In this document: positions 44,301 through 56,800 of the stretch, one piece after another
How the letters are laid out: every line of letters starts with the position of its first letter
How positions within the stretch are numbered: the first letter of the stretch is position 1
Source of the DNA: Cristatella mucedo
Lineage: Eukaryota > Bryozoa > Phylactolaemata > Cristatellidae
Direction: 5' to 3'
Assembly: GCA_009760855.2 (NCBI GenBank)
Contig: WPIO01000005.1
Location: forward strand, 6,060,001 to 6,124,000
DNA length: 64,000 nt
Notes under the pieces: generated by a model
Told to the model about the DNA's origin: nothing
What the model saw: the letters and a program-made list of their open reading frames with translations, nothing else
The model's database searches: none
Position numbers and translations under genes: made by a program

Positions 44301-47300
44301 CATACCTTGTGCAATGCTCGATCAATATCATGTAATCATACAATGCTCGATCAATTTCAATGTGACTCTGTCGTTGATCTTAGCACAACTTTCCGACATG
44401 TTCCAGCTTCCAATGTAGCTGGCACCCACTGACAATGCATTGCCACGAATGGCTGAGCCCTAACGTAGTGCACAGCAAAAGAATCATCAGCAAAGTCTTA
44501 CATTTATTTCCTCATTACAGTCGACACTAGTCTTGCCATCAAACAGTAGGCTGCTCTCGTGTAGTTGAATGATCTCTCCTGTATCACTCCGCTTGCCCGT
44601 ACTAAACAGCCAGTCCACACTGTCAGGCTGCACCTCAGGTGGCTCAGTGCTGACATCGCTGCTGCCACGATCCAAAGACGGATCCAATCTTTCCAGGCTG
44701 GATTCGTGCTCCTTCTGCAGCTGCACGTTCAGGCGGCTAGCTTCATTGCGTTTCCTCACTTCCAGCAGGGCTACAAAGGTGTCGTAATTTCTCGGGTCAC
44801 TGTTTGCCACATTTAAAAATCAAAGGCACAAAATCATTATTTCATAACACTAAAAACCGACCGTTGAACTTGGAAAGATTATTGACCTTCAACGTGATAA
44901 AAGCAATTATTAACTATTACAAAAGCAGTGGTGCCTTACCCTATTTTACCAGAAAATGTGTAGCAAAGGGTAACCTCCTGAAACATCAGCCAATGACCTG
45001 CTGAGTAGGCAGGAGGTTCTGTTTAAATGAACATTATTTTCAAGAGAGACAAAAGGATAGTGCATGCACATTTAAGCATGTGTATATGTGTGTGCATCCT
45101 TATGTAATGATATCAGGACGATATAAATGCATTCCCAATACATTGATGCACGCAGTCCACAAAATACACTCCACACCAACTGTGCAAGAATGTCACTGGA
45201 TGGGGATGAACAAAAACAGGCCATGATATGCAAGAAGGCCTGCACAAGTGTACCGGCTTCTACAAGAATAGTCTTAGCAGAAGCATTTTGATAATAGAAT
45301 AAGCTTTTAGATTAATGCAGCAAGGCATACATCTGAAACATGCTGTTGTAGTTTCATATTCTGGAAGACTTCATTGATTGCTTAGATTTGAGCACTGCAA
45401 AACTATGTCACGTGTTTGCATTATTCTTTAGAGACCTGTAATGAGCTATAAGTTGAAATGCGAGCTAAAAAACACAGAAGTAAACAATTCCCAGAAAATA
45501 AAAAAACACGGGTTTTTTCTGTGACTCTATCGCCTATGCTAATTGAGAAATCGCTTCATGAATTGTGTACGGGTTTAGAAGTTTATAGTGTGACCAATGA
45601 GTACACTGGCTTTTATATAGTTCATATAGTTATTTAAGTTGGTGGACGAAAGAAGAGTGTGTGCCACGGTATCCTCATTGGTATGATTATTTTAAGTCTT
45701 GATTTTAGCCACATAAATTATGAGTTATTTGATTCGATCAAATTTGATTTTGAGCCTCATTATATAGCAAATGAGGTTAGTAATTTCACTAACGAATACA
45801 CAGTTTGCTTGCTCTATCGAATGAATCCTTTGTTAAGCTCTACTTGCTGATGTTGCAGTGAGATCGTACACAGAATGTCCGAGGCCTGACTAGCGATGGA
45901 TTTGAATGGTGCTGAAGTGGCCGAGGGTCCGTCAAATCATCATCCATAGTATCGACACAGGTAGTGTCATATGTCGTCTAGTGAATTCTCATAATGCACC
46001 TGACAAGTGGTATATAAACGTTTATTCAGCTCCCCTAAAATAAAGCTCTGAGTGTGGCAGGCGATGCAATAAGTACACGATGCAAGAAAACGTCAATGCG
46101 GTTTCACTATCGTGGGCAATTTGTTCAAGGCTAAGGAGACCATCTTGTCACTTATTCGGCTACTTAGAAATGCTTTGACTACTATTATCCATCACAAGTT
46201 TAGATTAGAAGGAAAAGCAGTGGTTAAGGAAACCGTCGTGGCTAAATTCTACTGTCTTGCATCGAGGTGGTTAAAACAACCACTCGAATTCATAACAGGC
46301 TGCAGATACAGCTGCCATTACTGCCATGCAAAAACTGAACAGCTTTGATGGAGAAACAGTTATTGCAACGGATTCTCAATTCTGAAGGCTTTTATTCGAA
46401 TCCGGATAACAATAATTAGATGCTTGGGTGGAAACCTTAAGAAAACCGGATCTCTTTCTAAGTATTTTGAAGATGGAATATTTTGCTAAACGATTGTAGA
46501 ACCTTTCCCATCGATTGAAACCAAGTGACTAGAAGCAGCATTTATGCCAAACGTTAGTATAGTGCCACGCCTTGTATGTGCAATGGCTGCCAATGACTGC
46601 AGATGAGATGCCAGCAAAGATCAAGCTACAAAAGCATACCATCAACACTATCCTTGATTTTCTTGTTTTCACGTTCCTGCCACAGGCGACGCTCCAGCTG
46701 TTCAGCCTCCACTCCTCCTCGTGCCCAGGCCTCGGCACAAGCACGGTCCTTTGGAAATACTGGCCGATCATCAAGGAACTGTAGATCTTTCTGAAAGCAT
46801 GAAGAAACATCCCCAATGAAACAAAATAATCCACGTTCACAAATACTGCGAGCAGCTAGATGCATATCCGGTGCTATGAACTTAAATTTGAAACCGGAAT
46901 AGACTTGTTGCCACTGCGAAACAAACTCATTGAAGAGACATCTGACATGGCTGCCAGCATGCAGCTTATTAATCCCATGAAAATTCCTTGAAAATGCATT
47001 ATGGAAACTGACCTCCAACCACTCTTTGGGAACTTACAATTCTGATTGTTGCCGTTTTCCTGTAGTTTGGTATTAGCTTAATGAAAGGGTTTCCTGCTGT
47101 ATTCAGCACTCTCTAGAAAAAAAATTGCACAGGCTTAGCACATACACTAAAACATCTGACAATGTTGAACAGAGACTGAATGCAATTTAAAAAAATTAAT
47201 GTGAAAGATCCAACTATACTTGGGCTGGAATAGCCACCAACTGAACCTTTCACTGGCTAGATACTACTTTATGAATCGTATAATGTAAGACTCAAACCCA

Positions 47301-47653
47301 CGACTTGCATCATCACGTTCGGGCACCTTACTCCTAAGCTAACTTTGGTGTTGGTGACAAGAAGTGATCCAGGCAAAGTACTCCTGTAAAAACCAATTGT
47401 TACAGCATCCACGTGCGAATAAGTTGATTAAATTGCACAAATTCGACAAAGAGCAAGGGCATCGGACTGGAGCACCTGGTTTCGTCAAGTCGCCGAAGTG
47501 TCAAAATATAACAAAAAATAAAATATAATTCATCTGGATAGCACCCGAAGAGAACTTAATCTCTCCCAAGGCATATGCTGCAGGGGTCGAGCATGCGAGC
47601 GTGGTTGATAAAGGTGAGCACCTCTCCCCTGGGCATAATTAGGGCAAAGCTGC

Positions 47654-47749
<96 letters not shown>

Positions 47750-50700
47750 TCTGTGTGTGTGTCTCTGTGTGTGTCTGTGTGTGTGTGCGTGCGTGTGGGA
47801 TCTAGGGAAGAAGGGAGAGTAGGCTGATGGGATTTGCTGATGGGTGCTCGGCCATGCCGAAGTCCTGCTTTGCGTATTTATGTGTTTTGAGGCTTGCACT
47901 CACCCGAATGAAGAACATTTGTATCATTCGCGCTTGTATAACGCTGCATGACCTCATTTCTAATTTCAGTGGGCATTTGGAGAAGTTTCACAATACAAGT
48001 CCATGATTGGAGAAAATGCAGTCTATTGACGTCTGATGACGTGCATACCAAAACGAATCCGACCGATATAAGAAACTAATGCTAACAGTGATATGCAAAC
48101 AGAGCTGAACTAGCATCTGAAATTTCACATTGATCCGTCGAGTACTAGCCGAGTTATATAATTTACAAGGCACAAAGCTACACTGTAAATGAAGCTGTTT
48201 GAAAGTCACAAGCATGTACCTCAACAAGCTGCAAACACATACCTCAATATATGACGGTTCAACAAGTTGGGACACAATTCGTATATAAAGCAGATATCAG
48301 TAAATATTTTGTTTGTAGATATCTTACTTCTAGTTTAGTTTCAGGTTAGACGTAGCTTGCCTACTCGTTTCTTAATGCATTCTTTCCATGTGGAAATCTT
48401 CAAAACTTCAGATCCCATTTCTAACATGTTCGTCTTTTGAAAGATACCCTATACAATTATTCGATTGTTAGACTTCTCAGTCTTTTCTCGACATTAGCCC
48501 TTAATTCAATAGGACATGAGACTTCATTATAAGCTATTGATTTGTACGATACAGAAATCGACAAAGTTGGTAATATCTATATCAAGACTATCGTACTGAC
48601 GCTAGCATCCTTTATATCAGGTCGTTCCTGCTACCGCACTAGAAAAGCTCAGCTTACTATCGACAACGAACATTTCCTGGTCGGTTTGATGGTACAATCC
48701 TTGGCGACATAAATCAGAGATATTCATCTGCTTGTACACATCCATCCACGGACGCTAGCTGCTCAGGGCATTGCATTTCTTGTTTGTGCTGACTCATGCT
48801 TCTCAATTAGCATGCTATAGATGTTGAGGGTGGCAAGGAGAGGCACAATGGGCAAACCTTGACCTTACTCGGGCCAGACAATCATAGGTGAGCAAGCCGG
48901 CATGTATTTTACTTCGTCTTCGTCCAAGAGGGCCTCAGTAGAAAAGGGCTGCTGATTGGCACCATTCGGTGCAGCTAGCAGACGACAGTCCATTGCTGCT
49001 AGCTAGAACACGCTTTGCTTTTTCTTGAGTACACCTAGCTTCAGCATTCTAGAAAGTCGACGGGGTTTGGCAGAAAAATAAACAATTCGCATCTAAAAAT
49101 TGTGAGCACCATAAATTCTCTGCTGCGAAAGGATGCTATTTCTTTTATGTGTGCCAATACATCATAGCTAGCACCATAGCTTGCACGGCCGTGCAGCTAT
49201 CAAGCTTTCAAAAAGAGCAGTGCAACCATAAAACTACTTGCCGAACATAGGTGCGGCTTAATCAAGTCTTGGTTATCTTATCCGTGTCCCTACTAATTGT
49301 CGAGAATGTCTTGCAAGACCCGTATGCAGAAATGCATCGATGCTGATGCCTCTGGTGTCCTCACAGATCAGAGTGACCTGTCATGACACCAGGGGACCGT
49401 GTTATCATTCATTGTTCATGTCGTGTTTTACATACAGTAAATAGCACTCTGTCTGCTGAATGAGTCTCGGCCAGTTGCTCGTACGACCGTGTTCAACGTA
49501 GATGCTCAATGTGACTACGCTGTTTGCAGCCACTGCATGAACACACATTGCACACAAGTTAGGCATACACTCGGACAGGGGTGGCAGGTTGTAAAAATTA
49601 CATTGGCCTGCCTGTGGACAGGTTAAACTCCCATCCGTCAAAATCATCTCATGAGACCGGCAAGACACGGTGCTCCATTGTCGAAAGGTAAGCACGATGA
49701 AAGCCCAGACTGCTTCGATCACGCTACACAAGACCGATTCTGTACACTCAGCACTAGTGACCCACTCGGTATCACTTACGAGGGCAGGCATGTCAGCAAA
49801 GACGGTCAGAACTTCTTCATCCTCTAATTTGTTGTGCGATATATCAAGACAAGACAGCTTCTGGCAGCCGACAAGGTGCCGGATGTCTGTAGCTGATGTC
49901 AGGTGATTGTGCGATATCTGCAGAGTGCTCAGCAGCGGTAGACAGTCTACAACCATTTTACGCAGCATAGTACCAGTAGTATACCAGGGGTGGCAGGTAT
50001 CAACACGCATCCGGGCATCACTTACCGATGTTCTCGATGACACGAATGAGATTGTTACAGAGGTTGAGTGTACACAGGTTCTGCAGAGGCTCGAGGTTCT
50101 GGATCTTCTGGATGAGGTTCTGCTGAAGGTACAAGCAGCGCAACTGGGTCTGAGCATGCAGATTCTTAATCTCCTTTATGCCATTGCATTCAAGCCAGAG
50201 GCACTTGAGGCCTGTGTACTCGTCCAGGTTCTCTATCTCGTAGAGGCCTGCAAGACACGAAACCGTGGCTGGGCACACTGGGGCACACACGAAAAGTGTC
50301 GATTGCTCGTTTTAGGATGTTTAGAGGAAGTAGCAATCTGCTGGATGCACACAGTTATGGGAGTGTGTGTGCACGTACGTGTGTGTGTGTGTGTGTGTTT
50401 GTTGTAAGAAGAGACGCATAGCACACATAAGAAACAGGCAGCAACAAAACACACCACAAGAACCGCTCTGCCACAAATCCACACGCCTATGAAGGCCTCA
50501 AGGGTGTATTTCGATTGTGCCCTTACTTGGGCCTACACCCTATAGCCAACTCTACAGCCAGCTTCCTTAACACTCTTCCCTCTGCCATTAAATACATGCA
50601 GTGCAAAAAATTCTCACACTATGGCCACAGCTGTTGTTGCAGTAAACTCGTTTGGGTAATAAGTGGATGCAAAGCATGTGAAAATACTTATTTGCAACCC

Positions 50701-50768
50701 CAAAAAAAAACATATATGCCGTTGGTGTGTTTGTGTGTGTGTGTGTGCATGCGCATGCATGCGTGCGT

Positions 50769-50815
<47 letters not shown>

Positions 50816-53800
50816 TTTAGTGCTACCTCATCTCATATCTCATCGCAATTATTTATGACCTCCCATGCCTGGCCAGCTTTTGTGCAGTCGTAAATTGTAG
50901 CACATTCCAAAGAGCCCAAGTTTTACTGGACAGTTCGGCTACTGGTGTAGGCTGAACACACGGCCTCGGCCACCTGTCGATATTGCTCGTAGTTTTATAA
51001 GATTCAAATCAGGCCTCTGTCTGAGCCACTGCACCTGCACCAAATAAGGATTCGTCAAAGCGTACTTTACTCAAGTCATTGTTGATCAAGAAAAGAGGAT
51101 TTCACGGCTCATATACTCTATTTGGGGGTCGCTACATTTGGCAGCAAAGTAACGACCCTAAGAAAACTGCGTAGCAGGTGAAGTAAATTTTGACAAATCC
51201 TTGTTTGGTCTGGTGCAGCGGCTCAGTCAGCTGCCTAATTGGCAAGTGTATGTAGGCCCCGTGTCCTGGTGGCCCACTTGCGATTCTGAATCTCCAGTCG
51301 ATTAGTTCGAAAAAGTGGCAAAAGGCTTTCGAAGAAAGGTTTGCTACAAAAAGTCCTCTGTAAATGCCCCAAAGCGCCCAAGTGCCACAGTGCTTATCTT
51401 GAAGGTGTGGAGTGACGTTTCGGTTGAAGAAATGTACATGTTTGCATTAGGCTTTACAGGAATAGGGAAGATATGGCTTCTGGGATACAGCATAAACAAT
51501 AACACTGGTTAACTACATCTTCAGCTTGATGATTAGCAAGCCAAGCCTGTATGCTGTGATCAGCACATCAGGTTACGAACGAACTACACAGGCTACTCAT
51601 GGAGCCTCGGTAAATGAGTGTGGTCAATTGGCTGCTGACTGAGGCCCAATGAGATAATTACCTTTGTAGTGTAGATAGAGTACATCATTGAGTGCTGGCG
51701 TCATATATAGCTTCAGCTGTTTGCAGTGGTCTCGGAGAAACGCTTTGGTAATGCTGCAATTCAGCAGGGCACAGGAATGTCATACTTGTTGGCAAAACCG
51801 TCTCAGCATGCGGTTAGGCTTACTGTCAGCTCCTGGGCACACCACTCAGGTTCAGGACAAGAGACAGGCAGCAGAGTGAACAAGGCCAGTGTCGGCTGAC
51901 AGGGGTGACTGGTAGCTGTGGTATAGAGAAAACAACCGTGAGACTTTAAAGTGCATATCTGTACGTAAGTGTACGCTACACTATGTATAATTGCCTCTGG
52001 GTCTTACTCCAGGAGCTAAGGTGCTCACTCTTCATGACCCGGGTCGTAGGTTCGAGTCCTGAAGTGGACAATCCTTTATTGTTCACTGCAAGCGATGGTG
52101 ATAGCCGTTAAGGCTCTTCGGCCACTACATAAATGAGGCTGTTAAATAAGCTAAGCTTAGGAAAGGTAGGGAGCATAGTTATTTGAGGGAATAATAATAA
52201 TGATAATAATAATGCACTTGATAAAGCACCCTCAGAGAACTCAATCTCTCTCTAGGCGCTTTACAATTGCTGCAAAGGGAAATGCAATTGAATGGTGTGT
52301 AATATCATGCTTGATAAACAAACAAAATGAATAATATGGCTAGGGGTGACATGCACAGGGTCAGCATGCAAATGTGGTTAGTGCAAGCATGCACAGTGTC
52401 AGTACGCATAAGCACATGAAGGACGAATCACAGGGACCCACCAAATGCTGTCCTAAATAGGTGTGTTTTTAAACTCTTTTTAAGTGTGATTAAGTTAGGG
52501 GATGTTGTGACGCAAAACAGGAGTGAGTTCCAGGCTTTAGGAGCATACGAAATAAAGGCACGGTCTCCAAAGGATTTAAGGTTTGTACGAAGTATTGGTA
52601 AACTGTTGGATTCCGAAAAACGGGTGGTACGATGCTTGGCCTAGTGGTGGAGTAGATCTGAGAGATAGGCTGGAGCCAAAGAATGAAGTGACCTAAAAGT
52701 GAGCGACAAAACCTTGAAGTCGATCCGTTGCTTGACTGGTAGCCAGTGCTGGTCGGCAAGAAGTGGTGTAATGTGTCAACTGCGACGCTCACGACAGACA
52801 AGCCAAGCTGCCGAGTTTTGCACCAGCTGCAATCGCCTAATTGCACATGCCGGTAAGCCAGCAAGCAGTGAGTTACAGAAGTCAAGACGGAATGTCACAA
52901 ATGCATGGACCAACTTGGACGTGGTATCCTTATCTAAACAAGCCCGAATTTTAGCAATGGTATGTAGCTGAAAATAGGCTGATTAGACTGTGGAGCTGAT
53001 ATGGTCGTCTAACGAGAGGTCACTTTGGAATATGACACGTAGATTTCGAGCTGATTCAACAGGAGATATGCTGGAAGAGCCAATTTTGAGTGTCAGCCTT
53101 TCCAATTTGTGAATCACACTGGATTTGCTCATAACTAGTAAGTTAGTTTTGTCATCGTTTAGTTTTAGAAAATTTGCTGCCATCCATGTGCGGCTGTCAT
53201 CAATACATGCAGCAAGTGAGTTGAGAGAATTTGAGGAGCTCGAAGGCTGGGAGGGATCAAAGCAAAGGTACAACTGAGTGTCATCAGCATAGAAGTGAAA
53301 GCCTAGATTGTGCTTGGCAATCACATCAGCAAGAGGCAGAGTATAAACCGTGAAAAGAACCAGACCTAGCACGGAGCCCTGAGGTACCCCATATTTCATA
53401 GGTACCTCGGATGATCTTTGTCCATTCACATCAATACTCTGGAGTCTCCCACTGAGATAGGATCTGAACCACTGCAGAGCAGTGCCAGTGATGCCCAGGC
53501 GAGATGAGAGGCGCTCTTGAAGAACTTTGTGATCAATGGTATCAAAAGCTGCCGAAAGATCGAGCAAAACAAGCAGAGACACTCTACCTATGTCTGCATT
53601 CCTAAGTAGGTCGTTGTATATGCTAAGCAATGCTGACTCTGTGGAGTGACTAGCTCTAAAGCCAGACTGGAACTTACTAGCAAGGTGTGAGGTTTCGATA
53701 TATGTGTTCAGCTGGTCCGCCACGACCCGTTCCACTGTCATTGATAAGAATGGTAGAAGGGAGACTGGGCGGTAGTTGCTTAAGTTCTCTTGGTCTAGTG

Positions 53801-56800
53801 TAGCTTTCTTGAGAAGTGGCATGACTACAGCTTTTTTGAAAGGTGCTGGGACATGACCTGAGGCTAATGACATATTAATGATGTTAGTTATGCATGGCAG
53901 CAGCAGATCAATGCAACGTAGGAGCAGGACAGTGAGAATAGGGTCCAGAGGACTTGTTGTCTTCTTTGATTGAGATACAAACTTCAGGACTAGATCACTA
54001 GTTACCTGCTTAAATGTAGACATCGAGGTGCAGCCAGGAATCGGGGAACAGCATTCTAGTGGGGATGTTGTCATCGCAGGGATGGATTCCCCGATCTTGT
54101 CTATCTTCTGCACAAAGAATCGAGAGAAGCAATCGGCTAGATCATCACAAGGATCATCCGGTAAGGAGCTAATCTGGGAGCGGTTGAGGAGATGGTTGAT
54201 CGTCGACATCAGCATTTTTGGATTGTGCATCTGTGATTCAACAATGTTTCTATAGAAGCTAGACTTGGCCTTGGCTAGGATCGATTGGTAGGACCTACAG
54301 TAGTTTTCACATGCCTGTCGATGGACAGTCAGCCCAGATCTTTTGTATGCTTTTTCAAGCTTTCGCTTAGTAGACCTGGCTAGTTTAATGTCTGTGGCAA
54401 ACCATAGGCCGTCTGGGCGCCTCCCCCCCCCACAGTGCGCTTTGTCAGAGGTGCAAACTCGTCGAGCGTGTCAGCTAGTGTCGTGCTGTAGCTGGCCGTG
54501 ATGGCACACTAGGTAAGGCGCCAGCTTTCACGACCTCGGTCCCGAGGTCGTGGGTTCGATTCCTGCGGTGGGCGATCCTTTATCGCCACTGCAAGCAGTA
54601 GTGATAGCTGTAAAGGCTCTTCTGTCGCAATACAAAAAGAGGCTGTTTAATCAGCTAGGATTTATTTATTATTATTTACCAATGATGACAGATCGGAGGG
54701 AGGACTGAGCAGCAGAGGTGAAACAGATATTCTTGCAAGGACAGCATCGATGTCAAAGGTCTTGAGGTTTCGTGATTCACAGGTTATTTTAGAGGAGGAG
54801 GTGGGCACACACTGTAGATTGAATGAGTTCTGCAGGGAAGCTTTTTTTATTGGGCTTTGCCCTATATGTTGTCTGAATGGCGCACCTCTTCGTAAGCCAT
54901 GATTAGCACTAGTCCCATTCAAGAAGCGCTGCCCATGAGGACACTGCGATACTGAATGCTCGAGGCCGGACGGGATGTTCGCATGCATAGGGACAGCGAA
55001 GCACTAGGATGCAAAGCGCCTGCTACTTGCCTCCGTCCATAATTGTATTCAGCCATCAAGACCAAGCAGCCATTATGCTGACGGCTATTTAACTACTGCA
55101 CTCATAACCAAAGTGACTCTTGGGGTGCGACTGGTAGCTCCCATACCGAGTTCATTTCGTGCGATAGAGAACAACTCGAGGAGCTCAGATAGGTTGGTCG
55201 ATGAAGTACGTCGAAGAGCTCAGTCACTAACAATCTTATCATGCTGACCCTGTGGATGTCACCTGTAGCCATGTTATCCTTGTTGACATTGTGCATGCTA
55301 TTACTAACCATCGTTAGTGCTTGCTGGCATACTGGCCTTCAATCTCAGACGCTTACAGCTGGTAAAATTAATATGTCATTAGCCTCAGGTCAGGTCCCAG
55401 CACCTTTCAAAAAAGCTGTAGTCAGGCCACTTCTCAAGAAAGCTACACTAGACCAAGAGAACTTAAGCAACTACCGCCCAGTCTCCCTTCTACCATTCCC
55501 ATCAAAGACACTGGAACGGGTCGTGGCGGACCAGCTGAACTCGTATATCGAAACCTCACACCTTGCTAGTAAGTTCCAGTCTGGCTTTAGAGCTAATCAC
55601 TCCACAGAGTCAGCATTGCTTCGGGTATACAACGACCTACTTAGGAATGCAGACATGGGTAGAGTGTCTCTTCTTGTTTTGCTCGATCTTTCGGCAGCTT
55701 TTGATACCATCGATCACAAAGTACTTCTAGAGCGCCTCTCATCTCGCCTGGGCATCACTGGCACTGCTCTGCAGTGGTTCAGGTCCTATCTCAGTGGGAG
55801 ACTCTAGAGTGTTGACGTGAATGGACAAAGATCATCTGAAGTACCTCTAAAATATGGAGTACCTCAGGGCTCTGTGCTAGGTCCGGTCCTTTTCACCGTT
55901 TATACTCTCCCTCTCGCTGATGTGATTGATAAGCACAATCTAGGCTTTCACTTCTATGCGGATGACACTCAGTTGTACCTTTGCTTTGATCCCTCCCAGC
56001 CTTCGAGCACCTCAAATTCTCTCAACTCACTTGCTGCATGCATTGATGACATCCGATTATGGATGGCAGCAAATTTTCTAAAACTAAACGATGATAAAAC
56101 TAACTTACTAGTTATGGGCAAACCTAGTGTTATTCAGAAATTGGAAAGGCTGACTTTCAAAATTGGCTCTGCCAGCATATCTCCAGTTGCATCAGCTCGA
56201 AATCTAGGTGTCATATTCCAAAGCGACCTCTCGTTAAACGACCACATCAGCTCCACAGTCAAATCAGCCTATTTTCAGCTTCATAACATTGCTAAAATTA
56301 GGGCTTGTTTAGATAAGGATACCACGTCCAAGTTGGTCCATGCATTCGTGACATCTCGTCTCGACTTCTGCAACTCACTGCTTACTGGCCTACCAGCATG
56401 TGCGATCAGGCGATTGCAGCTGGTGCAAAACTCGGCAGCTAGGCTTGTCTGTCGTGAGCGTCGCAGTTGCCACATTACTCCACTTCTCGCCGACCTGCAC
56501 TGGTTACCAGTCAAGCAACGTATTGACTTCAAGGTTTTGTCGCTCACTTTTAGGTCTCTTCATTCTATGGCTCCAGCCTATCTTTCAGATATACTACCCC
56601 ATCAGGCAAAGCATCGTACCACTCGCTTTTCGGAATCCAACAGTCTAGAAATACCTCGTACAAACCTTAAATCCTTTGGAGACCGTGCATTTAGCTCGTA
56701 TGCTCCCACAGCCTGGAACTCCTTCCCGACCTGCATCAGAACATCCCCTGACCTGATCACATTTAAAAGAAACTTAAAAACATACCTATTTAGGACAGCA

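Noticed and set aside
46626-47018. A 130-residue protein
   Set aside because: Only the part from 46790 down is DNAAF1 exon; the upstream residues are intron read-through before the TTTCAG acceptor.
49405-50157. A single 250-residue protein
   Set aside because: Only 49780-49946 is exon; the rest reads through introns and the neighbouring exon in the wrong frame.
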